DNA from: Halalkalicoccus tibetensis
GTDB taxonomy: Archaea; Halobacteriota; Halobacteria; Halobacteriales; Halalkalicoccaceae
DNA length: 64,000 nucleotides
Assembly: GCF_037996645.1 (NCBI RefSeq)
Contig: NZ_JBBMXV010000002.1
Location: 1-64,000 of the forward strand
Direction: 5' to 3'
Part shown: positions 35,572 through 43,893 of the stretch, in pieces
Layout: every line of letters starts with the position of its first letter
Position numbering within the stretch: position 1 is the stretch's first letter
Notes under the pieces: model-generated
What the model was told of the DNA's origin: nothing
The model's database searches: none
Seen by the model: only the letters and a program-made list of their open reading frames with translations
Position numbers and translations under genes: made by a program

Positions 35572-36711
35572 ATGGCATTCAGACTCTCGGACGAGCACCG
35601 AGCGATCCGGGACGCGGTGCGGGAGTTCGGGGAGGAGGAGATCGCTCCGGCGGCACGCGAGCACGACGAGAGCGGGGAGTACCCCCGCGACCTGATCGAG
35701 CAGGCCGCCCGCTACGACCTGGTCGCGCCGAACATCCCCACGGAGTACGGCGGGCCGGGGATGGACGCACTCTCGAGCGCGATCGTCACCGAGGAGCTCT
35801 GGAGAGCCGACCCGGGGATCGGGAGCGCGATCGGCTCCAGGGGCTTCGGCTCGAAGATGATCCTCGAGTTCGGCGACGACCGGATGAAGGAGGAGTGGCT
35901 CCCCCGGATCGCGGGCGGCGAGTCGGCGTGTGCGAGCGCCATCTCCGAGCCCGCCCACGGGTCGAACGTCGCGGGCATCGAGACGCGCGCGGAACGCGAC
36001 GGCGAGGAGTGGGTGCTCAACGGCAACAAGACCTGGATCACGAACGGGACGGTCGCCGACGTGGTCGTCGTGATGGCCAAGACCGACCCCGACGCCGGGA
36101 AACGGGGGATCAGCGCCCTGCTGGTCCCGACCGACGCGGAGGGGTTCTCCGCGGAGAAGATCGACAACAAGCTCGGCATCCGGGCCTCGGACCTCGGGGA
36201 GCTGCGGCTCGACGACGTGCGCGTGCCCGCGGAGAACGTCATCGGCGAGGAGAACGAGGGGTTCTACCAGCTAATGGAGTTCTTCGCCGGCGGGCGGGTC
36301 AACGTCGCCGCCCAGGCGGTCGGCGCGGCGGCGGGCGCGCTCGAGGCGGCCCTGGAGTACGCGGGCGAGCGCGAGCAGTTCGGCCGGACGATCGACGAGT
36401 TCCAGGCGATCGAGCACAAGCTCGCGGAGATGGCGACCGACGTCGAGGCGGCCCGCTCGCTGACCTATCGGGCGGCGAGCGAGGTCGAGACGGGCGACCA
36501 GCGGACGGCGATGAAGTTCGCGAGCATGGCCAAGCTGTTCGCCAGCGAGCGCTCGGTCGAGGTGGCCGACGAGTCGATCCAGGTCCACGGCGGGGCGGGC
36601 TACGTCACCGACCACGCCGCCGAGCGCTACTACCGGGACGCCCGGATCACCAAGATCTACGAGGGGACGAGCGAGATCCAGAAGAACATCATCGCCGATC
36701 AGCTGTCATAA
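35572..36711 (+). CDS. Acyl-CoA dehydrogenase
   Basis: 379-residue flavin acyl-CoA dehydrogenase of the classical type. FAD/substrate segments: ASAISEPAHGSNVAG, WVLNGNKTWITNG, GIRASDLGELRLDDVRVPA, and the C-terminal RYYRDARITKIYEGTSEIQK, which carries the canonical catalytic Glu (Y-E-G-T-S-E-I-Q). It oxidises acyl-CoA to enoyl-CoA and should reduce EtfAB; an Etf operon is at 13-18 kb. A TATA-like CTATTTTAC occurs about 35 bp upstream of the ATG. A wHTH regulator gene follows 40 bp later. Confidence 0.94.
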   Translation: MAFRLSDEHRAIRDAVREFGEEEIAPAAREHDESGEYPRDLIEQAARYDLVAPNIPTEYGGPGMDALSSAIVTEELWRADPGIGSAIGSRGFGSKMILEFGDDRMKEEWLPRIAGGESACASAISEPAHGSNVAGIETRAERDGEEWVLNGNKTWITNGTVADVVVVMAKTDPDAGKRGISALLVPTDAEGFSAEKIDNKLGIRASDLGELRLDDVRVPAENVIGEENEGFYQLMEFFAGGRVNVAAQAVGAAAGALEAALEYAGEREQFGRTIDEFQAIEHKLAEMATDVEAARSLTYRAASEVETGDQRTAMKFASMAKLFASERSVEVADESIQVHGGAGYVTDHAAERYYRDARITKIYEGTSEIQKNIIADQLS

Positions 36712-36751
36712 TCGAAAGGACCAGTACGCGAGACGAGAAACCCCCCACGAA

Positions 36752-37270
36752 ATGGCCGAAAGCCCCCCCGACTGGGAGTTCAAGGACCGCGACATCGTCA
36801 TCCTGCGCGAGCTGTCGGCGAACCCACAGATCTCCTCGCGAAAGCTCACCGAGATCCTCGACGAGGAGTACGGGATCGACGTCTCCCACGTCACCGTCAG
36901 CGAGTCGATCCGCAAGATGCGCGAGGAGGGCGTCTTCCGCGAGACGATCGTCCCCAACGAGGAGTACTTCATCTTCGGGCTCTTCGAGTTCAAGTTCAAC
37001 CCCGAGAACTTCGAGGAGGGCTGGCGCGACGCGATGGAGTACATCCGCGACGACCAGCACACCCTCTTTTACTTCCTTTCCGATGGTGAGTACCAGTGGA
37101 AGTCGGTGATGATGTTCCCCGACCGCCAGTCGGAGTCGCACTGGATCCACGAGTTCTACAAGGAACACGGCGCGGTGATCGAGAACATCCGCAACTCGGT
37201 GATCCACAACGTGCTCAAGTTCCGCACCGATCCCGAGCTGCTGAACGATCTCTCGAAACACGACGAGTGA
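36752..37270 (+). CDS. Winged-helix regulator, likely of the neighbouring acyl-CoA genes
   Basis: 172 residues. Residues 10-75 form an AsnC/Lrp-like winged helix: FKDRDIVILRELSANPQISS, RKLTEILDEEYGIDVSHVTV, SESIRKMREEGVFRETIVPN. The C-terminal half, FGLFEFKFNPENFEEGWRDA to FYKEHGAVIENIRNSVIHNV, is a separate domain with no motif I know, possibly a ligand-binding one. It follows the acyl-CoA dehydrogenase by 40 bp on the same strand, so it probably controls that gene or the divergent beta-oxidation genes. Confidence 0.82.
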   Translation: MAESPPDWEFKDRDIVILRELSANPQISSRKLTEILDEEYGIDVSHVTVSESIRKMREEGVFRETIVPNEEYFIFGLFEFKFNPENFEEGWRDAMEYIRDDQHTLFYFLSDGEYQWKSVMMFPDRQSESHWIHEFYKEHGAVIENIRNSVIHNVLKFRTDPELLNDLSKHDE

Positions 37271-37279
37271 TCGCCGCGA

Positions 37280-37714
37280 TCACTCGACGAGGGTCAGCAT
37301 CTCATACGACAGCACCGTCTCCCCCGCTTGGTTCGAGACGGTGACCTCGCGGCGGACGACCCCGTTTGCCGTCGGGTACTCGCGGGGCTCCTTCCCCACG
37401 ACCTCGCTCGTCGCCGAGACGGTATCGCCCAGGAACACCGGCGCGACGAACCGCAGGCAGTCGATCCCGTAGAACGCGACCACGTGGGAGGGCCGTCTGC
37501 GGGCCTGCCAGAGGAGGCCGGTGGAGATCGAGAAGACGAGCGCGCCGTGGGCGATACGCCCGCCGAAGCCCGATTCGGCCATCCGTTCGGCGTCCGTATG
37601 GAGGTCGTTGAAGTCGCCGCTCACCCCCGCGAAGTTCGCCACGTCGGCCCCGGTGACCGTCCGCCCGGCCGTCTCGAGGGTCGCGCCGACCTCGATCTCC
37701 TCGAAGCGGGTCAT
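37280..37714 (-). CDS. MaoC-like hydratase/dehydratase
   Basis: 144-residue hot-dog-fold enzyme with the R-specific hydratase motif: SGDFNDLHTD (around 32-41; catalytic Asp) and GRIAHGALVFSISTG (around 53-66; catalytic His). Hydrates enoyl-CoA to (R)-3-hydroxyacyl-CoA or a related double bond. Its 3' end lies 9 bp from the convergent regulator gene, and it is 22 bp downstream of the fused dehydrogenase/hydratase gene on the same strand, so it shares that transcript. Confidence 0.9.
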   Translation of the reverse strand: MTRFEEIEVGATLETAGRTVTGADVANFAGVSGDFNDLHTDAERMAESGFGGRIAHGALVFSISTGLLWQARRRPSHVVAFYGIDCLRFVAPVFLGDTVSATSEVVGKEPREYPTANGVVRREVTVSNQAGETVLSYEMLTLVE

Positions 37715-37736
37715 GCGTCGACCCCGAGCGCCGCCA

Positions 37737-39731
37737 TCACTCCCCCCGGAACTCCGGCTCGCGGTCCTCGGAGAACGCCGCGGTCCCCTCGGCGACGTCC
37801 TCCGTCCCCAGGAGGAGCCCGAACGCCTGGGCCTCGAGCTCGAGGCCCGCGTCGAGGTCCCCGTCGCGGCCCTCGTCCATCACCCGCTTTGCCTTCCGCA
37901 GCGCGATCGGCGGGCCGTTCGTGAGGTCCGAGACGAACTCGTCGGCGACCTCCTCGAACTCGCTTCTCGGGACCGCACGGTTGATCAGTCCCCAGTCCTC
38001 GGCGCGCTCTGCGTCGATATGCTCCCCACGGAAGACCAGCTCCTTCGCGCGGGCGTCGGTGAGCATCCGCATGGCGCGCTGGGTGCCCCCGCCGCCCGGG
38101 ATCAATCCGAGGTCGATCTCGGGGAAACCGAAGGCCGAGTTTTCGGTGGCGACCCGCAGGTCGCAGGCCAGCGCCAGTTCGAGCCCGCCGCCCAGACAGT
38201 AGCCGTCGACCTTCGCCAGCGTCGGCCGCGGGAACTCCGCGACGGTCGTGAAGACCTCCGTCACCCCCTTCTCGTGGGGCTCGGTCCCCGCGAAGCCCGA
38301 GACGTCCGCGCCGGCACAGAACGCCCGGTCGCCCGCACCCTCGAGGGTGACCGCCCGGACCTCCTCGAGGTCGGCCGCGTTCAGCAGGTGGACGACTTCG
38401 TCCATCAGGTCCTCGTTCAGTGCGTTCAGTCGTTCGGGCCGGTCGAGCTCGATCGCGAGCAGGCCGTCCTCGAGGGTGTGGTTCAGGGTCGTGTAGTCGC
38501 GCTCGGCGTCCGATCCGTACTCGAAGAAGCCGGCACCCGCGTCCTCGCCGGTCCGGCCCGACTCGACGAGCTCCCGGAGGTGCTCGCTGGGCTCGTAACG
38601 CTCGGCGCCGTACTCCTCGTGGAGCGTCTCGAGCTTTTCTAGCACTTCATCGAGCCCGAGCTTGTCGGCCCGCCGGCAGGGGCCTTCGGGAAAGCCCGCG
38701 CCGAGCCGCAGTCCAGTATCGATCGCCTCGGCGATCGCGACGTCGTTCCCGATGAGCTTCGCGGCTTCGTTGATCATCCGGGCCTCGATGCGCAGCGTGT
38801 CGACGTCCTCGCCCTGGCCGCGCTCGTAGTCGGGGCCGTCGCCGTCGACGGCTTCGCCGTCTGCCTGAGGCGTCTCCGACGCCTCTCTGTCCTCGTAGTC
38901 GTAGTAGCCCTTCCCCGTCTTCCGGCCGAGCTCCTCGGCCTCGACCTTCTCCTCGGTGATCGGCGGGACCTCCTTGCCGGCCTCCTTGCGGACGTGATAG
39001 CCGATGTCGATCCCGGTGAGGTCGCCCAGCTCGAACGGCCCCATCGGGTAGTTCCTCCGAAAGACCATCGCGGCGTCGACCTCGCGGACGTCGTAGAGCC
39101 CCTCGCTGACCATCCAGCCGGCCTCGTCGCCGAAGGGACCGAGGACGCTGTTGACGACGAAGCCGTTGACGTCCTTCCGGACGTAGATCGGGGTCTTGCC
39201 GATCGACTCGACGAACTCGTGGGCCGTCTCGGCCGTCTCGTCGGTCGTCTCCGCCCCATAGATGACCTCGACGAGGTCCATCTTCACCGGCGGGTTGAAG
39301 AAATGCGTTCCGACGACCTGCCCGGGGCGGTCGGTCGCCTCGGCGATCTCGGTGATCGACAGCGAGGAGGTGTTCGAGGCGAGGATCGCCCCCTCGGGGG
39401 TGTACTCGTCGAGGTCGGAGAAGATCTCCCGCTTGAGCTCCATGCGCTCGGGGGCGGCCTCGACGACGAGGTCGGCCTCGGCGACGGCGGCTTCGAGGTC
39501 GACCTCGATGTCGATCCGCCCGAGCACCGTTTCGGGCTCCTCCTCGATGCGGCCCTTCTCGGCGAGCTTCTCGAGGCTCCACTCGATCGAGCCGTAGCCG
39601 TCCTCGACGAACTGCACCTTGACGTCGCGCATCGTCACGTCGTAGCCCGCGAGCGCGACGACCTCCGTGATCCCGTGGCCCATGTTGCCCGCGCCGAGCA
39701 CCGCGACGCGATCGATGTCTTCGATCGTCAT
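37737..39731 (-). CDS. 3-hydroxyacyl-CoA dehydrogenase/enoyl-CoA hydratase fusion
   Basis: 664-residue bifunctional protein. N-terminal HCDH: NAD-binding VAVLGAGNMGHGI at 8-20, SNTSSLSITEI around 119, THFFNPPVKMDLVEVI around 140, and GPFELGDLTGIDIGYH around 236. C-terminal crotonase domain from about 405: RAFCAGADVSGFAG and DGYCLGGGLELALACDLR for the oxyanion hole, then FGFPEIDLGLIPGGGGTQR with both catalytic Glu region residues. The order dehydrogenase-first is usual in archaea and opposite to bacterial FadB. It carries out steps two and three of beta-oxidation. Cotranscribed with the MaoC gene. Confidence 0.94.
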   Translation of the reverse strand: MTIEDIDRVAVLGAGNMGHGITEVVALAGYDVTMRDVKVQFVEDGYGSIEWSLEKLAEKGRIEEEPETVLGRIDIEVDLEAAVAEADLVVEAAPERMELKREIFSDLDEYTPEGAILASNTSSLSITEIAEATDRPGQVVGTHFFNPPVKMDLVEVIYGAETTDETAETAHEFVESIGKTPIYVRKDVNGFVVNSVLGPFGDEAGWMVSEGLYDVREVDAAMVFRRNYPMGPFELGDLTGIDIGYHVRKEAGKEVPPITEEKVEAEELGRKTGKGYYDYEDREASETPQADGEAVDGDGPDYERGQGEDVDTLRIEARMINEAAKLIGNDVAIAEAIDTGLRLGAGFPEGPCRRADKLGLDEVLEKLETLHEEYGAERYEPSEHLRELVESGRTGEDAGAGFFEYGSDAERDYTTLNHTLEDGLLAIELDRPERLNALNEDLMDEVVHLLNAADLEEVRAVTLEGAGDRAFCAGADVSGFAGTEPHEKGVTEVFTTVAEFPRPTLAKVDGYCLGGGLELALACDLRVATENSAFGFPEIDLGLIPGGGGTQRAMRMLTDARAKELVFRGEHIDAERAEDWGLINRAVPRSEFEEVADEFVSDLTNGPPIALRKAKRVMDEGRDGDLDAGLELEAQAFGLLLGTEDVAEGTAAFSEDREPEFRGE

Positions 39732-39815
39732 ACTCCCCGTCCGACCACGACCGTCTTAACTCCACCGCCGATGGTTATCACCGTTATCTCTGAAGATCCT
39801 CAATCCGAACATCGG

Positions 39816-39824
39816 TATTTATAC
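39816..39824 (+). promoter_or_regulatory. TATA element for the SDR gene at 39852
   Basis: TATTTATAC lies 28-36 bp upstream of the ATG at 39852, giving a very short leader. It is also within the divergent region of the HCDH/hydratase gene that starts at 39731. Confidence 0.55.
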
Positions 39825-39851
39825 GGCAGCGTATCGTACCCCGTGGTAACG

Positions 39852-40634
39852 ATGGCAGGGACGACACGCGGGCCGCGGTTCGAGGACCGAACGGCGCTGG
39901 TGACCGGGGCGGGCGCCGGTATCGGGCGTGCGACCGCCCGGCGCCTCGCGGGGGAGGGGGCGCACGTGGTCATCACGGACGTCGACAGCGAGGGCGGCGA
40001 GGGGACGGTCGACCTGATCGAGGACGGGGGTTCGAGCGCGGAGTTCCGCGAGCTGGACGTGACCGATCCCGATGGGTTCGAGAGGGTAGTCGAGAGCGTC
40101 GCGGCCGACCGCGGGCTCGACGTGCTGGTGAACAACGCCGGGATCGGCCACGAGGCGGCGTCGGTCGAGGAGACCGAGCTCTCGACGCTCGAGCGGGTGA
40201 TCGACGTCAACTGCAAGGGGGTCTGGTACGGCTGTCGGGCGGCGCTACCGGTGATGAAAGCCCGGGAATCCGGCGCGATCGTCAACGTCGCCTCGCTGGG
40301 CGGGATGATCGCCCTGCCGAAGCAGGCGGCCTACACCCTCACGAAGGGCGCGGTGCTGAACTTCACCCGGACCGTGGCCGCCGAGGCGGGCCCCTACGGC
40401 GTGCGCGCGAACGCGGTCTGCCCGGGGTTCATCGAGACGGCGCTGGGCGAGGGATTCTTCGAGGGCCACGACGACCCCGAGAGGGCGAAGGAGCGGATGG
40501 TCGCCCAGTACCCGCTGAAACGGCTCGGGAAACCGGGAGAAGTCGCCGACGCGATCGCCTACCTCGCGAGCGACGAGGCGAGCTACGTCACCGGACACGG
40601 CCTCGTGCTCGACGGCGGCTACTCGATCAGCTGA
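39852..40634 (+). CDS. SDR oxidoreductase (FabG-like)
   Basis: 260-residue short-chain dehydrogenase/reductase. Cofactor-binding TGAGAGIGR near 18-26, NNAG near 92, the YTLTK (Y-x-x-x-K) catalytic pair near 157-161 with preceding Ser in NVASLGG, and the classical PGFIETALGEGFF and VTGHGLVLDGGYSIS ends. A 3-oxoacyl or 3-hydroxyacyl-CoA reductase/dehydrogenase is likely, but substrate not shown. The upstream TATA implies its own promoter. Convergent with the following SDR by 15 bp. Confidence 0.9.
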   Translation: MAGTTRGPRFEDRTALVTGAGAGIGRATARRLAGEGAHVVITDVDSEGGEGTVDLIEDGGSSAEFRELDVTDPDGFERVVESVAADRGLDVLVNNAGIGHEAASVEETELSTLERVIDVNCKGVWYGCRAALPVMKARESGAIVNVASLGGMIALPKQAAYTLTKGAVLNFTRTVAAEAGPYGVRANAVCPGFIETALGEGFFEGHDDPERAKERMVAQYPLKRLGKPGEVADAIAYLASDEASYVTGHGLVLDGGYSIS

Positions 40635-40649
40635 TCGTTGATCGCCTGA

Positions 40650-41411
40650 TCAAACTTCGCCGTCTTCAACGCGCGGGATCCCGCCGGCGGTGATCGTCTC
40701 GCCGACGATGTAGGAGGAGGCGGGGCTCGCGAGGAACTGCGCGATATCGGCGATCTCCTCGGAGAGCCCGATCCGCCGGTCGACTTCCTCCCGATCGATG
40801 TTCTCCGCGCTGACTCCCATCTGGGACTCGACGCCGGGCGTCGCGACGAACCCCGGCGCGATGCAGTTGACTCTGACGTCGTCGTCGGCCCACTCGGCCG
40901 ACAGCGTCGTCGTGAGGTTGATGATCCCCGCCTTGGCCGCGCCGTAGTGGCTCATGTACGGCGAGCCGCGCTGGCCCGCGACGCTCGCCAGATTGATCAC
41001 CGTCCCGCCGCCCTCCTTGAGCTGCTCGCCGGCCGCCTGCGTGCAGTTGTAGGTCCCGGTGAGGTTGATGTCGACGATGGTCCGCCAGCCGTTCTCGCTG
41101 ATGTCGTCGAAGCCCGCCATGAAGCTCGCGCCCGCGTTGTTGACGAGACAGTCGACCGTCCCAAACTCCTCGACGCATGACTCGATCAGCGCCTCGACGG
41201 CCTCCCGGTCGGTGACGTCGCACTCGACCGCCAGTGCCTCGCCGCCCGCGTCCCGGATCCCCTCGGCGACCGGGTCGACGTTCCCCTGCTCGCGCGAGCA
41301 GACGACCACGCTCGCCCCGGCCTCGGCGAACCGTTCGGCGATCGCGCGCCCGATCCCGCTCGACGCCCCCGTGACGATCGCGGTGCCCTCGATGCCGAAC
41401 CGCCCGCTCAT
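40650..41411 (-). CDS. SDR oxidoreductase (FabG-like)
   Basis: 253-residue short-chain dehydrogenase/reductase distinct from its neighbour. TGASSGIGRAIAERF at the N-terminus, NNAG near 92, catalytic SVAGQRGSPYMSHYGAAKAG (Ser, Y-x-x-x-K), and the C-terminal IVGETITAGGIPRVEDGEV. It may act on 3-oxo- or 4-oxoacyl-CoA, which would fit the ACAD/kinase genes next to it, or on another alcohol. Starts at 41411; upstream DNA shows a direct repeat of CCATTGATAAT. Confidence 0.9.
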   Translation of the reverse strand: MSGRFGIEGTAIVTGASSGIGRAIAERFAEAGASVVVCSREQGNVDPVAEGIRDAGGEALAVECDVTDREAVEALIESCVEEFGTVDCLVNNAGASFMAGFDDISENGWRTIVDINLTGTYNCTQAAGEQLKEGGGTVINLASVAGQRGSPYMSHYGAAKAGIINLTTTLSAEWADDDVRVNCIAPGFVATPGVESQMGVSAENIDREEVDRRIGLSEEIADIAQFLASPASSYIVGETITAGGIPRVEDGEV

Positions 41412-41439
41412 CGCCGTCCCTCGCTCCGCGCTGTAGTTA

Positions 41440-41480
41440 CCATTGATAATTCTAATCGTCTATTTTCGTCCATTGATAAT
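41440..41480. promoter_or_regulatory. Direct repeat CCATTGATAAT upstream of the SDR gene
   Basis: The 11-base CCATTGATAAT occurs at 41440-41450 and 41470-41480, spaced 30 bp, about three helical turns. It lies in the 99-bp region between the SDR start (41411) and the acyl-CoA dehydrogenase stop (41511), both on the minus strand. This AT-rich stretch contains the probable SDR promoter; the repeats may be a regulator site. Confidence 0.4.
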
Positions 41481-41510
41481 AAGGGTTCGTGCCGCGGCGA
41501 CCCCGACGGC

Positions 41511-42725
41511 CTACTCCCCGTAGCGGGTGATCGCCTCGATCTCCGAGGGGTCGACGTCCTCGAAGGCCTCGCGGGCGATCACGCGCTTGTGGACCTCGTC
41601 GGCGCCGTCGATGATCCGGAACTGGCGGACGTTCTCGTAGAAGTCCGCAAGCGGGAGGTCCTTGCCGATCCCGTTGCCCCCACAGAGCTGGATGCAGTCG
41701 TCGATCACTTCCTGGACGGTGTTGGCGGCGAACACCTTCGCCATCGCGACCGGGATCCGGACCTCGCGGCCCGAGTCGATCCCGCGGGCGGCGTGGCGCA
41801 CCATCGTCCGCGCGGCGTGGAGGTCGATCTCGGCCTCGGCGATCGTAAAGCGGGGGGCCTGCTTCTCGGCGATCGGCTCGCCGAAGGCCTCGCGCTCGCT
41901 GATGTAGGCCTTCGCGACGTCGAGCGCGCGTTCTGCCATCCCCGAGTAGCGCATGCAATGGGTCAGGCGGGCGGGCCCCAGTCGTTCCTGGGCGTGGGTG
42001 AACCCCTCGTCGCGCTCCCCGAGCAGGTTCTCTTCGGGGATCTGGACGTCGTCGTAGCGGATCTCGGCGTGACCCGTTCCCGTGAGTTCGCCGCCCATGT
42101 GGGGGATCTCCCGGACGATCTCCACCCCGTCGGCATCGCTGGGGACGAGGAACAGCGAGCAGCCCGCGTAGGGGTGGGCCTCGTGATCCGTTCGGGCCAT
42201 CACGATCAACACGTCGGCCTCCGATCCCTGCGTGGTCCACCACTTGTGTCCGTCGAGGACCCACTCGTCGCCCTGCTTCTCGGCCTCGGTTTCGAGCATC
42301 TTCGGATCGGACCCACCTCCCTGAATGGGTTCGGTCATCGAGAAGCCCGACCGTATCTCGCCCGCGGCGAGCGGCTCGAGCCACTCCTCCTTCTGCTCCT
42401 CGGTACCGACCAGTTCGAGGGTGTGCATGTTGCCCTCGTCGGGTGCCTCGACCCGGAGGGCGGCCGGTCCCAGCAGGCTTCTCCCTGCGGCCTCGAAAAC
42501 GGGTAACATATCGCGGTAGCTCAGGCCCTGCCCGCCGTATTTCTCAGGTAAGTGCGGCGCGTACAGCCCGCGCTCGCGGGCGGCCTCGCGGAGCGATTCG
42601 ACCCGCTCCTCGGAGACGGGACCGGTGCCCAAGACCTCCCGTTCGACCGGGATCACTTCCTCGGCGACGAACTCGCGGGTCCGGGCGGCGAACTCGGTCG
42701 CACGTTCCGTGTCGTCGTACTCCAT
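41511..42725 (-). CDS. ACAD10/11-type acyl-CoA dehydrogenase family protein
   Basis: 404-residue ACAD-fold enzyme. Standard FAD segments include FSMTEPIQGGGSDPKML and WVLDGHKWWTTQGSEADVLI. The C-terminal loop reads IIDGADEVHKRVIA (371-384) in place of the Y-E-G-T-S-E-I-Q loop of ordinary dehydrogenases. A D-G-x-D-E-V-H loop is a mark of the ACAD10/11 and related bacterial group (from memory of the family). The divergent neighbour encodes an APH-type kinase like the kinase half of ACAD10/11 or LvaA. I infer a role in removing a phosphorylated 4-hydroxy group from acyl-CoA, with ordinary long-chain dehydrogenase activity as the alternative. Start ATG at 42725. Confidence 0.9.
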   Translation of the reverse strand: MEYDDTERATEFAARTREFVAEEVIPVEREVLGTGPVSEERVESLREAARERGLYAPHLPEKYGGQGLSYRDMLPVFEAAGRSLLGPAALRVEAPDEGNMHTLELVGTEEQKEEWLEPLAAGEIRSGFSMTEPIQGGGSDPKMLETEAEKQGDEWVLDGHKWWTTQGSEADVLIVMARTDHEAHPYAGCSLFLVPSDADGVEIVREIPHMGGELTGTGHAEIRYDDVQIPEENLLGERDEGFTHAQERLGPARLTHCMRYSGMAERALDVAKAYISEREAFGEPIAEKQAPRFTIAEAEIDLHAARTMVRHAARGIDSGREVRIPVAMAKVFAANTVQEVIDDCIQLCGGNGIGKDLPLADFYENVRQFRIIDGADEVHKRVIAREAFEDVDPSEIEAITRYGE

Positions 42726-42726
42726 A

Positions 42727-42764
42727 CGGGGGAATCGGGGATACAGTGTAAAAGTATTCCCCCG
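42727..42764. promoter_or_regulatory. Inverted repeat in the divergent ACAD/kinase promoter
   Basis: CGGGGGAAT (42727-42735) and ATTCCCCCG (42756-42764) form a perfect 9-bp inverted repeat with 20 bp between. It sits directly before the acyl-CoA dehydrogenase ATG and brackets the TATA-like ACTTTTACAC on the minus strand. A bound regulator could control both divergent genes. Confidence 0.5.
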
Positions 42765-42827
42765 ATTCGACACAGATCGGTAACAGCGTCCCATAGCTAT
42801 TCATACGACGGCGAACTATCGCATCCC

Positions 42828-43892
42828 ATGACCGATACGAGCGAGACGTACTTCGAGCGCCTCGTCGACGAGGAGACCCTGGCCAGCTATCTCGAGGGCG
42901 AGCTCGGCCCTGCAGAGCGCTACTCGGTCTCCCATCATCAGGAAGGTCACTCCAACGAGACGCTGTTCGTGACGTGGGGCGAAAAGGAGTTAGTGATCCG
43001 TCGCCCGCCGCCGGGCGAGACCGCCGACACCGCCCACGACGTGCTCCGCGAGTACAGGGTGATGGACGCGCTGCAGGGGACGGACGTCCCGCTTCCCGAC
43101 ACCCTGTTGGCCTGCGAGGACCACGACGTGATCGGCAGCGACTTCTACGTGATGGCGCGCGTCGAGGGCGACGTCCTGCGCGAGAGCGAGCCCGAGCGGT
43201 TCGCGAACCATCGGGAGGCGGTCGGTCACGAGCTCGTCGACTCGCTGGTCGCCATCCACGGGGTCGAGCCCGAGGCGGTGGGGTTGGGGGAGTTCGGCCG
43301 GCCCGCAGGCTACACCGACCGGCAGGTCGAGCGCTGGGGGAAACAGATCGAGTGGGCCTCGCAGGTCACGAGCGAGGAGCGGGCGGTGCCGACACTGGGA
43401 AAGGTCGGCGACTGGCTCGAGGCCAATCGTCCGGAGTCGCATCCCCACACGCTGGTCCACGGCGACTACAAGCTCGACAACGTGGTGTTCGCACCCGGGA
43501 CGCCGCCGAACCTGGTGGCGGTCCTCGACTGGGAGATGAGCACCCTGGGCGATCCGCTTGCGGATCTGGGCTGGATGCTGTCGTACTGGCGCGACCCGAA
43601 GGACCCCGAGCCCGCCGTCCCGGAGCTCACCTCACGGTTCATGGAGCGGGAGGGGTATCCCACTCGGCGCGAACTGGTCGCGCGCTACGAGGAGGCGACG
43701 GGGATCGAGTTCGAGGACGAACGGTTCTACCGGGCGCTCGCGGTCTACAAGCTCGCCGCGCTGGGCGAGATGTTCTTCCGGCGCTATCTGGAGGGCAACT
43801 CCGACGACCCGATGTACCCGAAGATGGAGGAGCGCGTTCCCGCGCTGGCCGAGCGAGCACGGCGGATCGTCGAGGGCGAGGAGCCGCTGTAG
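42828..43892 (+). CDS. APH-type acyl-CoA kinase (LvaA/ACAD10-11 kinase-like)
   Basis: 354-residue aminoglycoside-phosphotransferase-fold kinase. The glycine-rich loop HHQEGHSNETLFV (36-48), the Brenner motif HGDYKLDN at 211-218, and the metal-binding DWEMSTLGDPLADLGW from 234. These match the phosphotransferase domain of human ACAD10/11 and bacterial phosphotransferase-family proteins next to acyl-CoA dehydrogenases. It should phosphorylate a hydroxyacyl-CoA. It is divergent from the ACAD10/11-type gene at 41511-42725. ATG at 42828 is chosen by the MTDTSETYFER start. Confidence 0.9.
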   Translation: MTDTSETYFERLVDEETLASYLEGELGPAERYSVSHHQEGHSNETLFVTWGEKELVIRRPPPGETADTAHDVLREYRVMDALQGTDVPLPDTLLACEDHDVIGSDFYVMARVEGDVLRESEPERFANHREAVGHELVDSLVAIHGVEPEAVGLGEFGRPAGYTDRQVERWGKQIEWASQVTSEERAVPTLGKVGDWLEANRPESHPHTLVHGDYKLDNVVFAPGTPPNLVAVLDWEMSTLGDPLADLGWMLSYWRDPKDPEPAVPELTSRFMEREGYPTRRELVARYEEATGIEFEDERFYRALAVYKLAALGEMFFRRYLEGNSDDPMYPKMEERVPALAERARRIVEGEEPL

Positions 43893-43893
43893 G

